Source: Siphonodentalium dalli
Taxonomy: Eukaryota > Mollusca > Scaphopoda > Gadilida > Siphonodentaliidae
Reading direction: 5' to 3'
Assembly: GCA_032622095.1 (NCBI GenBank)
Contig: CP136066.1
Span: 190,516,816-190,580,815, forward strand
Length of the DNA stretch: 64,000 nucleotides
Shown one piece after another: positions 33,985 to 46,960 of this stretch. The notes below the pieces were generated by a model that worked only from the letters and a program-made list of their open reading frames with translations, was not told where the DNA came from and searched no databases. Each line of letters starts with the position of its first letter. Position 1 is the stretch's first letter. Position numbers and translations under genes: made by a program.

Positions 33985-34385
33985 TTAACCCTTTACCCAA
34001 CAAACCGGCCAAAACCGGCCAAATAAAGCTTCAACAGCCTAAAATATCTTCGGTCTGTCTCAATAGAACCATACAAATATGGATATCATTGGAATCGGCT
34101 CCTTGACCACATTGTGATAGTTACAGTTATGCCCTGTGCCAATGCATTCTCTTATATATGCGAGTCGACCATAGGTCGCCTCGCATATATACGAGAATGC
34201 ATTGGCCTAAAAAAAATCTTTTTTTTAACACTTTTTACCATTTTTTCTTACATTCTTTAACAATTTTATAATTTTTAATGTGTTAAGCCAATGCATTCTC
34301 TTATATATGCGAGGCGACCTATGGTCGACTCGCATATATAAGAGAATGCATTGGCACAGGGCCCTTCTGTTTGGTAAAGGGTTAA
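33985..34385. mobile_element. piggyBac-like twin-hairpin MITE, copy 3
   Basis: TTAA at both ends, with ends TTAACCCTTTACCCAACAAA / TTTGGTAAAGGGTTAA. Hairpin cores lie at 34138-34206 (one mismatch, ATATACGAG for ATATAAGAG) and 34287-34355. About 60 bp shorter than copy 2, owing to a shorter A/T-rich middle. Confidence 0.87.
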
Positions 34386-35185
34386 ATTCGCACACGGACA
34401 TGCTCACAGACAGTCCCACAACGATCTGATGATACATCAACAAGCTTGCGAATGCCAACGAACTAGCATATATCACCGATTGTGCCGTCATCTTCCAATG
34501 GGATTTCAGTGTTACTGCTCACCAATAGTGCTACTATCATAGGTACCACCGATGATATGTGGACGCTGTATCGGCAATGGTGCTCCTCGACAATGGTTGT
34601 GTTATACGCTCAATATAACGCCAGTGGTGTCGAGATGGTAATGGGTATGCTATTGTGTTCTCCTTATGGTAGTGCTGCTCACAATGTCATTGAAAAGAAC
34701 AGGCTCAGAATATAAACAACATGCATCAACTGTCCTCATATATTACGCCGGCTTAAGGGTTATGGTTAAGGTAGCTACTTGGTGTGGCATGTTTTATATA
34801 AACACAAAATGTACTGAGTTGTGATTGGATATATTAATGAACTAACTGATTGTTTCCGAGTCCACTGATGGTATGTTGGTTCAAGCTAAATAAATTTTAA
34901 TATAATAAACATTAATGTAGATCTTGAAAACCAAGAAGTATATTACGTCAACAAAATGTGTCAAATTGGACACGCTGCACTGTGAAAGGAATAGCGGTTA
35001 AGCGGACTCAACACTTTATGATCGTTTGTGATTTCGTTTCGACTCGATTTTGATCGAGATCCGTCTCTATTCCCATTTGTTAAGTGATATAATAGTATTA
35101 TAACGTTAGTATATTAACAAAGTTATTCACGGCGTTCCAAATAGCATAAAGTCGCCGAACAACTGGTCAGGACGCTCTTTTTATT
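34386..35185. other. No gene seen
   Basis: No domain-bearing frame or known repeat end recognised. Confidence 0.4.
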
Positions 35186-35841
35186 ACCGGACCGCGTGTG
35201 ACCAAGTCAGAGAAAATAACATGCATTAGAGCACGATCCCATTGTTGCAATCGTTCCCTGATTTTTGGTAAAGTACACCAATTCCCAAGGTTGGCAAAGG
35301 AATAGTTCCGTGATTATCCCATTGTTAGGGACCAGTCAGTTGTTTCGGACATATCTATTTGCATTCAACGGCGATCAGTGCATGTTAATCACGTTGTTGG
35401 GCGTGGCTAACCGGCTATTGTGTACAATCGCGGCCAGCGCACGGATTGTGCGTCGTGGACAAAACACGCTCAACGGCACATTTCCAGTTGATTGCATTGT
35501 GCGGGATCAATTGTGCTCTAAGTCGGTCAGAGCACGCGAATAGTTCTTTACCAGAATAAATCTCGTCTCCGACTCTATTGATTCTGGTAAAGAACAATTC
35601 TTGTGCTCTAACCCTTATTTATGGGGGGCATTATGTCTTATTAACAACCAATAGACTTTACACGACGATGACTGTGGCAATACTGAAATGCAAAAAACTA
35701 ACACAATTCCAACCGGTCAGCTGGCGCGCGAGTACACATCATCGGACAACAAGTGAATCGATCTAACTAACAGATCAATGTGTTCAGTATAGGCCCACCG
35801 GCCCCTCGTTTGACCAAGTCAGTGATAATAGCATGAGTGTG
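35186..35841. repeat. Segment bounded by ~45-bp direct repeats with an internal hairpin
   Basis: ACCGGACCGCGTGTGACCAA with GTCAGAGAAAATAACATG (35186 onward) recurs as ACCGGCCCCTCGTTTGACCA with GTCAGTGATAATAGCATG (about 35797 onward). Between them an inverted repeat, GTTCTTTACCAGAAT / ATTCTGGTAAAGAAC (35543-35595), is flanked by TTGTGCTCTAA on both sides. The nature of the unit is unknown. Confidence 0.5.
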
Positions 35842-37199
35842 TCGGGCGTTAATAATGGCTTAATAGCGACCCGCTCGGAATGAGTAACAGCCGTTTGACT
35901 TTTATCTTTTCTGCCACAATATATCACCATGGGATGTTACTCATTCCTGTCGTGTCGTTAAGATATAACACCGTCAATCATGTTATTAATTAAGTGTAAT
36001 TGGAGTGTGATTTAGTGTAGAGTATAACGTTGCCTAAAGTTGTACCAACGGCCACACCGACATACCGCTCAATAACAGACGCACAGACTACTTTCATTTA
36101 TTATATTTATACAGGGGTTTCCTTATTAATTTCAACACACTCAGATGATGTTTTTCTTCCAAAATATATCTGACATTTGGATATTATACCATGCATGTTA
36201 TTCCAATATTCTACCTGTGAATTGTCAATAGTTTATGACGGCATTATAAAAATAACAAGTTCATGCCGTAATTATATCTACTGCATTTGGTCATCTTGGT
36301 CAACATGGTTGGATGTTGGTTGGTTTTATGCTGTTTTCGTTTTGGATATAAAACGCACAACCCAATTGGCAGTTGACCAATCACCGGACATGATTTATTG
36401 TAACACACACGCTATGTAAGTATTGTTATATAAGCACATTAGTTTGACTACCGATGTTACTGCAAGCCAACATGGGCCACCTTAATACTGTCGGAAAGGG
36501 ATAAAACAGTATTTTGATATATCATCGATTAGAATAGTGCACACACATAATGATATCAACCTACAGTTATAATGTTAAGTGCTGGCATCAGCATGTTGTA
36601 AATTATTCATGACCACTATTAGTCCACATATTTAAACACACTCAGCCCACATCCATAAACTTTCAGACGAATGACATCAACATATATCGCGGTTTTTCTA
36701 AGAAGGCGCCCCTTTCATGATCAAATCCAATTTCAAACTATCAACTTGAAGGGAAAAATCATCATCCCTTATAACTAATGTATGCTATAGTACTATAACA
36801 ACAACTATTTACCCTTACAAAATGAGAGATATTTTCCAACTATGTACAAAGTGGTTTACAACAAAACCGCCCATATTTTGTTTAGGTATGTCGATAGAGA
36901 GTTTGACAGGAAATCTTTGCAAAAACACACTGAATTTCTAGACTATGAACCCTACTACGGTATGCGCCCAGTCTAACAACTGAAATCATGACAATCTGCA
37001 TGAAGATAAATCAAACAATTTGTTTGCATATTTTAGTGTTTTAGCAGCCATTTGCATAACTATTTTTGTTAGGAAAAATCAGCATAAAACTACATGATGT
37101 CCGAAACGATGAATCAGTATTGAATGCTTGTGCCTGCCAGATTATAAAAAATGTGTAGAATAATATTTATGTTGTTTTACGTTCCCCACTAACATTTAT
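35842..37199. other. No gene seen
   Basis: AT-rich DNA with only short frames and no recognised repeat. Confidence 0.4.
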
Positions 37200-37345
37200 A
37201 AGAATGTTTTAGTCGCCGATTGACTGAAATTGAAGTTGGCACTTCCTTATTTAATTGAGTATGCATCATAATAAAGAGGACGTGTATTCTTATTGTTGAC
37301 GTCGTCGTCGATGGCGTTGTCAACGTAATAAATTTGTATTGTTCA
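37200..37345 (+). repeat. Diverged partial copy of the 551-bp duplicated unit
   Basis: ACTGAAATTGAAGTTGGCAC, then TTATTTAATTGAG, GTTGACGTCGTCG, GTCAACGTAAT and TATTGTTCAA follow the same order as 7212-7360, which shows that the unit duplicated at 6.8-7.9 kb belongs to a dispersed family. Confidence 0.5.
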
Positions 37346-39149
37346 AGGACAAGAAATGTGTTTTTATTTAATGTTTTTAAACCTTCTTTATTTTGCTGTA
37401 TTTCGCAAAAAGATATAGCAATGGTTCGCACATTTGTTAGGATAACAAGTTTTGATTTCTGGATTCACATCTCTGCCAGTACCAAGAATATGTGCATGTT
37501 GTTGATTTGTTCTTCAATGTTTATTTTGATACCGGGACAGAATACATATGGAATAAATGTAATGAAAACAGCAATTGGTGACAATTCTATTAAGTGCATA
37601 TGTAGATCTTGAATATAAACACTGCTCACAAATAAAACAAATCAAGCACATCGACGGTACCACTTCATAGAAAACATTGTCTGAACTATGCTAAGCTGTA
37701 AATATTTACTACTCGAATCGGGGCGATTCTATCGGCGATAAACTAACAGAAACGATTTCGCCATTGAAAGTCAGTGCATTTAATTAATATATAAGAATGA
37801 GTGTAGTCAATTTAGATATAATATTTGTAAAAAGATAACTACTTTGAACAAGACTATTCCCCATTTCTATTTGATCACCCTACCGGAGTGTTTCACATCA
37901 CTTTAATGGCTGTGAAATTTATGTCACCCAAATTGGCAATCATACGTGCTGTCGTAATGGCTTATGCATATATATGTTGTGTTAGTTATGTTTCTTTATG
38001 TCATCTGGGCATAATATCACGATTGAGTCATTCATCCCGCTCAGTAGATGAGCTGGACCCGATGAACAACAACATTCAACAACAATATCTTTGCTAGGAC
38101 ATATCTGCTAACAATCATCACATTTATTTATGTTATGTTCTGGTATATTCAGGTATATTCGTATCTTCAGGTATATTAGGAAGTTGCTGTATGTGCATGT
38201 AAGCATACCTAAACATATAAAAGCTTATATATATATTCAATCAGGCTGAATTAGGAGGATAAAATGATTTTTACTAGCTGTTCTGACGTAGGGTTTTCAA
38301 TCAAGTGGAACCTTGAACTTCCTACTGGTGATTTCTAAATGTATTTAGGTAGGATCAGAGTGGATATGGATTAACTAGGTGTGAGGCATTGGATCAGTAT
38401 ACTATACCAGAACAGTTTGGAAAAGCTTGAAGATGATTGAAATGAAAGTCTGGGGTGGGTGCCACGACCCTGGTCTGAAAAATGTATTGTTTTGCACGAA
38501 GGGGGTTGATGGGTACCCGAAGGGCTGCAAAAAAAAAAGCCGAAACAATGTCGACAACTTCAAGGTCACGTAAAGTGCATTCACAAAAATTGCACGTGAT
38601 ATTTTAGTAGCGTATTTACTCTAGTAATTGTGACCTTTTGTTTGAAATTTTGCTTTTGGTTGCTTTAAATTATGCATGCATCGCTGTTATGAATGGATAA
38701 CCTTACCGCGGTGTTGGTGGCTCACGCGGTATGTTACTGTGGTATTACCAGGGTGACACCAGATATAGGTAGTCAATTACGTCTTTATGGATAAGTGTAT
38801 AGAGTGACATATCCATTATTGAGGGATAATTTGGGGATGGCTGTTTATGTTCCGAACGGTGGTGGGCATGGGAGGGGAGTCAAATCCAATCCAATGCCAT
38901 GAGAGAAAATCTGACGCCTTATGGTGCATTAATTAAAAAAAATTGAGGAGTTTTGTTTGGTCCATAATTCAAAAACATTTAATGAATTTCATTTTAATGC
39001 TGATGATTTTTAAATAGCACATGTGTCCGACTTACCGTTAAATAAAACATGATTTCATTCACTGTTTTATTCCTGGATGAAGTTATGGATAAATTATATT
39101 CAATGTGTGATACATGTACACATGTATCCTCCTGGGATGGTAAGAGAAG
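37346..39149. other. No gene seen
   Basis: No coding frame or repeat boundary recognised beyond a short run of GGTATATTC-like repeats near 38140. Confidence 0.4.
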
Positions 39150-39658
39150 TCCCCAGCGGTATCAGTCTTCAGTTTTAGTTATATGATTGTTTTCATAATT
39201 AAATTTCGTTTGTGGATTAGCCACACGCAGCTACAAGTCAAGCTCTATTTTGGGTTCGGTCAACCCACTTTTGCCGGAGTTATGGTTCTTGTTGACTTGG
39301 AATTTGCCAATCATTTTGGTTCCCGGGTGATAACTTTAGTTTTAGTTTTCTGATTGACTTCAAGTTTTGTATGTTGATCAGACACATGCAAATATAAATT
39401 TTGATTCAGTATGTATATTTGTTCCGGCCTTTTAATTAACGATTCTGTCGGTTTCCAGGTGATAGCTTTAGTTACAGTTTACTAATTGTAGTAATATTTG
39501 GTGACATAAAGTTTTAGAATACATTCGATGAATTTGGAGTCCGTCACTGCGTGATTAACAAATAGTTAGCATTACAGTTGGAAGTAAAGTTTGATTCAAT
39601 TTTTCATCTCTAAAAAAGTCACTGGTCCAATAAAGCCACATTTGGGGGGGGGGGGGGG
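39150..39658 (+). repeat. Degenerate ~180-bp repeats, ending in a G15 run
   Basis: A phrase of type GATAACTTTAGTTTTAGTTT followed by TGATTG and TTCAAGTTTTGTATGTTGAT recurs about three times with heavy divergence (about 39165, 39330 and 39460). A 15-G homopolymer at 39644-39658 follows. Confidence 0.4.
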
Positions 39659-40589
39659 CGTGTGTGTGTCAATGATTCAATACAGTTCATATCTACGGCG
39701 TTACATACAATTGCGAGAAACGACATACCAGTACTAGGAATTCACTTTCGAGTTAATCCTGAAATATTAAAAACCACTATTTATCTAGAGTTCGAAGAGT
39801 TGTGAATTAATTTCAATGTACGAAGAAAGCCTGGTGGAAATTTTACTGTGTGGCGAGTCATACTCGTTTTCGAGTTACATGTATGCATGTTTTTAACTGT
39901 TTGCATTGTGAAAAGATGACATTTGATCGAAGCCTCCACTGTTCCATTTTGCATACTTGTGGGCGCAACATGTACGGGCTATACGATGTATTGATTTGAA
40001 TATATATAAAGTCCCATTAAGCATATATTATGATGTGTTACACCATCCCCATATAATGTTATATAATGCTGTTCGAGAATAATGGTATACATCATAGCGA
40101 CAAGATACAAAAGAACGCTCTTCATATGGCGTCAATAAATGTCACAATTATGTACACGAGTATGAAGGTGTGGATTTGTAAGTAATGGTGTATATGTTTG
40201 TAGTCAAATATATAACAGTTCACTGGTATTGTCGTGAGTTCTGTAACTCAGTGATGTAATGTTGAAGCAACGTACAATCGCTTTTATATATAGTGTATCA
40301 GAAAGTTCTCATATTTTAGAATATGTGAAAAGAATATAACGTTTCCGGGAAGAGATAACGCGATATAGTGATTACCTAGGCATAAATCACATGGGAATTC
40401 TTCCGAAGTTGTGAAGCAGACAACTCTATATCTATCTCGTTAGTCCACTGCCGATTCGGTAATTTAACAAACCAAGACAGTTACTAACCCGAAGTCACTT
40501 GTCAATTTCACAAAAACAAAACGTACACGGCACCAGAATTTGTCTCATCGTTATAGTAAATATAGAACAAATTATATGACTTCATCATT
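39659..40589. other. No gene seen
   Basis: No coding frame or known repeat end recognised. Confidence 0.4.
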
Positions 40590-41245
40590 CACCTGCGAAG
40601 TTTGGTCAAATTGTGTTCCCTCCATTTGCACTACATAAATCAAACTATCTTCGAAATAATTCAGTTAAATTTCGGACGGTTACATCTCCATAAAAATAGT
40701 CCACATGACAGTTAATCCTTATATTTATATACATTTAGCGAAAAAGCCACTTTTGTAAATGTTTTTAAATCGAAAAGTGTATCGTGACAAAAACAGCCCA
40801 AAATATCCAATAGCACCCTTGGCAAAAGTTAATACGAACAAAACATTACACGTTCGTCTTTCCAAACCCAATGACGTATCGATGGTGTTATGAGCTTGTT
40901 GTTATGAGGCGTTGCGCATTCACCGAGAAATAACTGCAACTAGCCACGTGGGCGCCGACCAATCAGAATGCTGGATTTAGTGATGACAACACTTAGTACG
41001 TAAATATATCACAATATTTGGTTTTATCCCATCTTTTACAAGTCATTTACACAACATATGCAACGTAATATTTTCGTTACAATTGAGTTAAACTACGTTC
41101 GGGATAATCTGCTGTACAGTACACGATGAACTGATGAACAGCCTTATAAATCAGATGGATATGTGGTAGAGCGTCCCTTCCTGTCGCCAGTGGAACATGG
41201 ATGACGGGTTTTCTCCAAATTTATTTGCTTAGATTGTATTTGTAT

Positions 41246-41376
41246 TTTGCTGTAAATGTCATCTTCTGTATTTCTATCATTTGTAACATTTGTTGGGAGA
41301 GGGGCACTGTAAGTTTTGAAACTTGTGCTCCAATCCCTTAATCTGAGTTTAGCTAATAAATATGTTTAAACTAAAC
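41246..41376 (+). mobile_element. Non-LTR retrotransposon 3' tail fragment
   Basis: GGGCACTGTAAGTTTTGAAA, CTTGTGCTCCAATCCCTTAA and AATAAATATGTTTAAACTAA form a typical LINE 3' terminus with a TTAAACTAAAC-type tail. The same tail type occurs at 46741-46861 and 52590-52630. Confidence 0.5.
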
Positions 41377-41988
41377 TAAAGGGCATATGAAATGCTGAGC
41401 TGGGTTGAGGGTAGGCCCAATTTTTTCATAACCCGCCGAATGCGAGTCATTTTCACACCCACACCAATTATCTGCGTTATTATTGAGTACAACTGTGTTA
41501 TATAGGGATAATCTGAACTGTAGCCTGTGTTATTTTTGGCAGGAGAACTGAAGTATGAAGCTATATTCATCAATATCTCAAGACCGTTGTGATAGTCTAT
41601 ATATACACATTTATTTTGACACAGTACCAGCTATGTATGCTTATACCCACCGTACGTTCTTGCTTATACAGAGCGGTATATCACAAATTTTAATGATGGG
41701 AAGAAGAGACATCCATATTACATGGCCGTTGTATAACCTGACAATAAAATGTTATGTTATAGAGGGTGCTCTGCCGGTAAAATAATGTTCTCCTAATTAG
41801 AGATGTATTGTACAAAGAAACGTCAGTTGAAAAAAAAACCGACGTAGCATGTCAGTATTCGCACTAGTGATATACTGTATATACCAGCACCGTGATCACA
41901 TGTAGCCCGGTGTCACTGCATCACTAAGTTCCCACCCCATCCCACCCACCCGATAACCTAAAAGAACCCACAAGACAATTATATTGAG

Positions 41989-42187
41989 AACTGTAAACTG
42001 TTTTATATAGGGAGAATCTGAACTGTAAACTGTGTTATATGGGGAGAATCTGAACTGTAAACTGTGTTATATAGGGAGAATCTGAACTGTAAACTGTGTT
42101 ATATAGGGGGAATCTGAACTGCAAACTGTGTTATATAGGGGGAATCTGAACTGCAAACTGTGTTATATAGGGATAATTTGAACTGTA
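41989..42187 (+). repeat. 32-bp tandem repeat, about 6 copies
   Basis: GTGTTATATAGGGAGAATCT plus GAACTGTAAACT, repeated with 1-3 changes per copy. It is derived from the larger monomer around it (GAGAATCTGCTGAACTGTAC) and is unrelated in sequence to the 32-bp satellite at 23 kb. Confidence 0.92.
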
Positions 42188-43165
42188 GCCGATGAACTAT
42201 TGAACTGGATTTTAAGCTGCTGAACTGGGGTGGATGTCGATCAAATAGTGTCCATGACTGTATTTTGTTATAGCCCATATATTACAAGTCAAGTACATAC
42301 AACAGCCATGCAATCTAAATTCTTAATGAGTTAAACTGCTTTGTGGAGAGTCTGTTGAATTGCACCAGACTAACTGCTGAACGTGATTTGAGTTGCTGAA
42401 CTGGGATGAAGTTTGGTCAAATTGTGTTCCCTCCATTTGCACAACATAAATCAAACTATCTTCGAAATAATTCAGTTAAATGTCGGTCGAGATAATCTGC
42501 TGAACTGTACCTGATGAACTTCATGCTGAACTGGGTGACGATCGGTAAACTGGTGTTCTCTCACAGTATTTGGTTATAGCCCATTTTTTACAAGTGATTT
42601 ACACAACATATTCAACCTACTATGTTCGTTATAATTGATTTAAACTGCGTTCGGGAGAATCTGCTGGACAGTACACGATGAACTGCTGAGCTTGGTTGAT
42701 GGTAGGTCAAAATGTGTCCCCTCGCTGTATGTTGTTATAACCCATCTACTACGAGTCATTTTTAGACCCACATCAACTATCTGCGTTATAATTGAGTTAA
42801 ACTGTGTTATATAGAGATAATCTGAACTGTAGCCCGATGAACTGCTGAACTGGATTTTGAGCTGCTGAACGGGGGTGGGGATCGGTCAGATAGTTTCCCT
42901 GCCTGTATTTTGTTATAGCCCACATGTTACAAGTCAAGTACATGCAACAGCCATGCAACCTAATATGTTAGTTCTGAATGAGTGAAACTGCGTTGGGAGA
43001 ATATGCTGAACTGCTGAACGGGCGCAACGGTCGGTTAAATGGTTTCCCCTCCTGCGTTGTGATATACATGTAACCCATAGGTTATCTGTCAATTACACAA
43101 CCTACAACATACTATCTTCGTTACTCAAGAGTTCGTATGTATTTTCAGGTAAAAAATACGCGGGA

Positions 43166-43690
43166 TTGTACAAAAATAACTTCATACTCGTCTGTGGCCA
43201 ATCGGGGCTAATAGTTTTGGGTCGAGTATTAATAAGTGGTCCGACAGTGAGTTTCTTGTCTTGTCGGGAAAATCGAATCAACATTCCATCCCCGCCCAAA
43301 TCACAACCACGTCCACAACCCAACCCACCCACATTCCATCCCAGCCACAAATCCCAACATGCCTCCATCGCCGTCCACATCTGCGTCTACATCACAACCC
43401 AACCCACCCCACACTCCATCCTAGCAACAAATCCCAACCTGCCTCCCATCGCCGTCCGCATTCCCGTCTACATCACAACCCACCCAATCACCGTCCACAT
43501 CCCAGCCACAAATCCCAACCTGCATCCCATCGGCGTCCACATCCCCGTCTACATCACAACCCACCCAATCACCGTCCACATCCCAGCCACAAATCCCAAC
43601 CTGCCTCCCATCGGCGTCCACATCCCCGTCTACATCACAACCCACCCAATCACCGTCCACATCCCACTAATTGATAATATTCAGAGATGA
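43166..43690 (+). CDS. Open frame through an 81-bp minisatellite (27-residue repeats)
   Basis: A 174-codon frame whose second half is four tandem copies of a 27-residue unit (PITVHIPATNPNLPPIGVHI then PVYITTH). Because the repeat is C-rich and its period is a multiple of three, other frames across it also stay open, so openness alone is weak evidence for coding. The first ~35 codons show no domain. No splice sites or poly(A) signal were tied to it. It may be non-coding minisatellite DNA. Confidence 0.22.
   Translation: MYKNNFILVCGQSGLIVLGRVLISGPTVSFLSCRENRINIPSPPKSQPRPQPNPPTFHPSHKSQHASIAVHICVYITTQPTPHSILATNPNLPPIAVRIPVYITTHPITVHIPATNPNLHPIGVHIPVYITTHPITVHIPATNPNLPPIGVHIPVYITTHPITVHIPLIDNIQR
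43300..43668 (+). repeat. 81-bp minisatellite, about 4.5 copies
   Basis: Unit CACCCAATCACCGTCCACAT, CCCAGCCACAAATCCCAACC, TGCCTCCCATCGGCGTCCAC, ATCCCCGTCTACATCACAAC plus C. The third and fourth copies are nearly identical, and the first two are more diverged. Confidence 0.93.
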
Positions 43691-45974
43691 CAATTTTAAT
43701 TTTAACATTGTTTATTTTCCAACGCAAACGCAGAACATAAAGCACAGCATAGTATAACATGTATGGCATAGCACAAGGTATATATTGTCCACAATAATGT
43801 AATACACAAAAAGTATGAAACATTTTTTAACAGTGGTATCATTATATCTTTAAATTTACTAACGCGTAATAATTTCCCAAATCGAAAATTCTGTTCGCAC
43901 TTCACTCCTGGTGAGGAATTGTCCAACTGGTACCTCAAGTTTTCCAACTTTTGGAAATTTTAAATCTGACACCCCTATAGTTGGACAGTATCCAAATGAT
44001 GGCAATTTCAGTCCAAAAATTTGGCCGAACGTATGAAAATGCAAGACTTTTGGTCCAAAGCCAACACATTTTCAAACAATGAGAACAATATCAACCTTTA
44101 TATGTGGTGTAAAATTTCCAACAAATGTTGTGTCAGGAATAATATTTCCAACTGCTGGGAATTTGAAATACCGCCACCTCAACCACACCCCTGCACGGCG
44201 TATATCTGCATCTCAAACGTCAGTGTTTTTCGGGGGTGGTGAAAATACCGTAGAAATTGATAACTTCCCCTGGATATCAAGTAGAAAGGACTGACCCAGG
44301 AATCAATTGATAAAGTTACCCAGATTTGCGAATCAATTTACGTTCCCTTTCCGTCGATTACGAATCCGCGCTCATTTGGATTAGAACAAGTTATGTCGTC
44401 AGTTAGACGACTTAATGTGGCTGAATTGGTCATTGTCGCATTGGTCAAAATGTCTAGTATCTACAGTTGCTCTATTACACCAACGATGGCCTTAGTAATA
44501 CCGTACGCGTTGTTTGACATATTTATATAAAAATATAAACATCGCTCAAATAAAGGGTGTGAAGACAATTGGTTACCGATGATGATATTATATACCAATT
44601 GGGTTACTAGTTTGACTATAATGATTTGTGTATGCCATTACACTTCAGCGGTAAAAGCCATCAAAATCAATTTCAAATGGCGACACAACTAAAAGACACG
44701 CGGCCGTGAGCTAGTTTTTGATTAACAATGTGTCAATGTGCACATGTCATTAGCGACTGAACTATCAGTCTTCGGGGACATAACATGCATAAGGACAAAT
44801 GTCAGGCATGCAAAGATGCAGAGATACACATCATCAACAAAACTATTACGTTGAGAATGAGAAGTGAGAAAGCTTGTTTTCCCAGTTAATTGATGAGGCA
44901 TTTTAATAAGCCATGTTTCCAAATACACATTTCTTAGTAAAATTGTGTCTTAATAGAACAATGCTCTGGACTGTTTGACTGGACTTGACTTATATGGACG
45001 TGTCTGACTTTTATCAGCCAATATGTCTGCGCCCATATCTTAAACGTGTTCGATTATAAATCATCTCTAAATTATCTCCAATACAATACGTTGGCGACAA
45101 GGATTAATATATATCGAAAACGTACCAATCACATTGAATTTTCATAACATGTCAGCTATGTGTCACAAAATCAGAAAACCAAATCCCCAAAACAAAAACT
45201 TCCATCGATTTATCAACAAAATCAAAGCTGTGGTTTATACTGTGACAATCATCCACACCAGGTGATATATCAGCTTGTCCTGCATATGATAAACAGTGTA
45301 CGACTTGTTCTGATCTCAATCATTTTCAGAAAACAATATGAACGTTTATTCATTGGAGCTCTTTAAAAGTGCTCCTTCAAAAATCTCCGTTATTTTGTCA
45401 ATAATCCTAGCCTCAATCCTAACCTCGTGTTATTGCGGTTTAATATCAATCGCTATCTAATCGTGAACCCGATGAAGTATATTTCGCTATCCAATCGGGT
45501 GCGTGTTGGCTCGACTGTTTGGATAAACCAGTATATGTCAATGGCTGTACTGCTTGTTTTACTCAGAATTTAAAGATTGAATTAATCCAACAGTATTCAA
45601 CAAATATCAAATACCCAGAATTTCCAAGCTGCATAATCGCCATAGCTTAGTGAGCTTTTTAATTATGTGTAACCTTAATTTGACCAATGTACAATTGCAT
45701 GCGTAATTTGATTGTCCATCAGTTGTGTCAATGTCTATTAATCTGTTTATGTCCGACCAAGATATTTGACATCTATATTGGGCTTGTCATAGGCCCGCCT
45801 AATAAATGCTCAAATGCTCCCACGAGCATAAACAGGTTAATGCATTTTACGAGATAATTTACCTCAACCACGATTATGGGGGATTATGTTTTCAAAAATT
45901 TACATATTTAACATAAATACTGCTATTGTATACGAGAGATTGTGTCGAAACAGATTTACTGGGAATTAATACAA
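43691..45974. other. No gene seen
   Basis: Short frames on both strands near 43.86-44.29 kb contain recurring TTCCAAC(T) phrases but no recognisable domain. Confidence 0.4.
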
Positions 45975-46202
45975 TTTATTGTAGGAATGTGCCGTTGAAC
46001 TATATAAACGGATTTACGGTAAAGGTTACGAGTTGTTTCCACTGTATCACAGCTGGCGGCACTTTAAGCCGTAAAGTTTTACGGGCTTATTTATTGTAAG
46101 AATTTACCGTTCAATTATATAAACGGATTTACCATAAAGGTTACGACTGGTTCCACCGGTATCATAGCTGCCGGAAATTTATGCCGTAAAGTTTTACAGG
46201 AT
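45975..46202 (+). repeat. 115-bp tandem duplication
   Basis: TTTATTGTAGGAATGTGCCG to GCCGTAAAGTTTTACGGGCT is followed by a second copy beginning TTTATTGTAAGAATTTACCG, offset by 115 bp, with roughly 85% identity by eye. Each copy ends in a small dyad CCGTAAAGTTTTACGG. Confidence 0.85.
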
Positions 46203-46740
46203 CTGTCCACCGTGAACCGTACAGTACAGCGACCAAGTAACCAGTGGTGCGGGCAGCTGTAAACCGCGATGCAGGAAAACATAGCGCCGTTGCGGAGTTG
46301 CGGACATTGCACTGTCAGAACGATTCTCGTGAACCCAGTGGACTTGACGCACTCTTAATACCAAACTTCTTATTTATTACAAAACCTAATACAAAACAAA
46401 TTTACATACCTGTATGTGAGTTACCCAATATATAATTTCTTTGTTGCACTAACTGAAATAAATTTTTTTGCCGCATTATACTTTGTTTAGTGAGGCACCG
46501 CCTGACTGGCCATAACTGCCACCACACATCAGACCTTTAACCAAGTACTTATCACGCCCCCCTCAGTAATCAGTAATGAAGATTTAACTGAATCATTTAT
46601 ATGTTATAAGATGGACTAAATGACATTGCAGATTATTGCTTTGCATACAGCGCCCCACCAATGTCCAACCCGCTCCAAAGGTATACACATTATAAATACA
46701 CCAACTATATATTCGCCTTGTCGATTTGGTCGGTGCCTCT
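46203..46740. other. No gene seen
   Basis: No coding frame or repeat end recognised. Confidence 0.4.
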
Positions 46741-46861
46741 CTAACCCCTCTTTGTTCATCTGGGAACGGGACAGATCTAAGTGTCGGCACTTGTGTCCCA
46801 ATCCCAATTGTTGTATGTATATATACATTATATATGGCAATAAAATATGTTTAAACTAAAC
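46741..46861 (+). mobile_element. Non-LTR retrotransposon 3' tail fragment
   Basis: GGCACTTGTGTCCCAATCCC followed by GCAATAAAATATGTTTAAAC and TAAAC, as at 41.3 kb. Confidence 0.5.
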
Positions 46862-46960
46862 CATGTAATCACATTATAGTGTCATACGACAGAATAATTT
46901 TATTTACAATTTGTAATACGACCCTGCCTAACTATGCTTAAAAGCCATGTCCTGATTGGT

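Larger units (their letters stand above)
40590..43135 (+). repeat. Decayed satellite region, ~150-200-bp monomers
   Basis: Repeated phrases are TTGGTCAAATTGTGTTCCCT, GTTATAGCCCAT...TTACAAGTCA, TTACACAACATATGCAAC, TTCGTTATAATTGAGTTAAA and GAGAATCTGCTGAACTGTAC. They recur in the same order from 40.6 kb to 43.1 kb, in at least eight partial units. The region is interrupted by a LINE tail at 41.25-41.37 kb and a short 32-bp array at 42.0-42.2 kb. Confidence 0.75.

Noticed and set aside
34225-34491. Short frames reading CANAFSYICES or similar at several MITEs
   Set aside because: These are translations of the hairpin cores, not genes.
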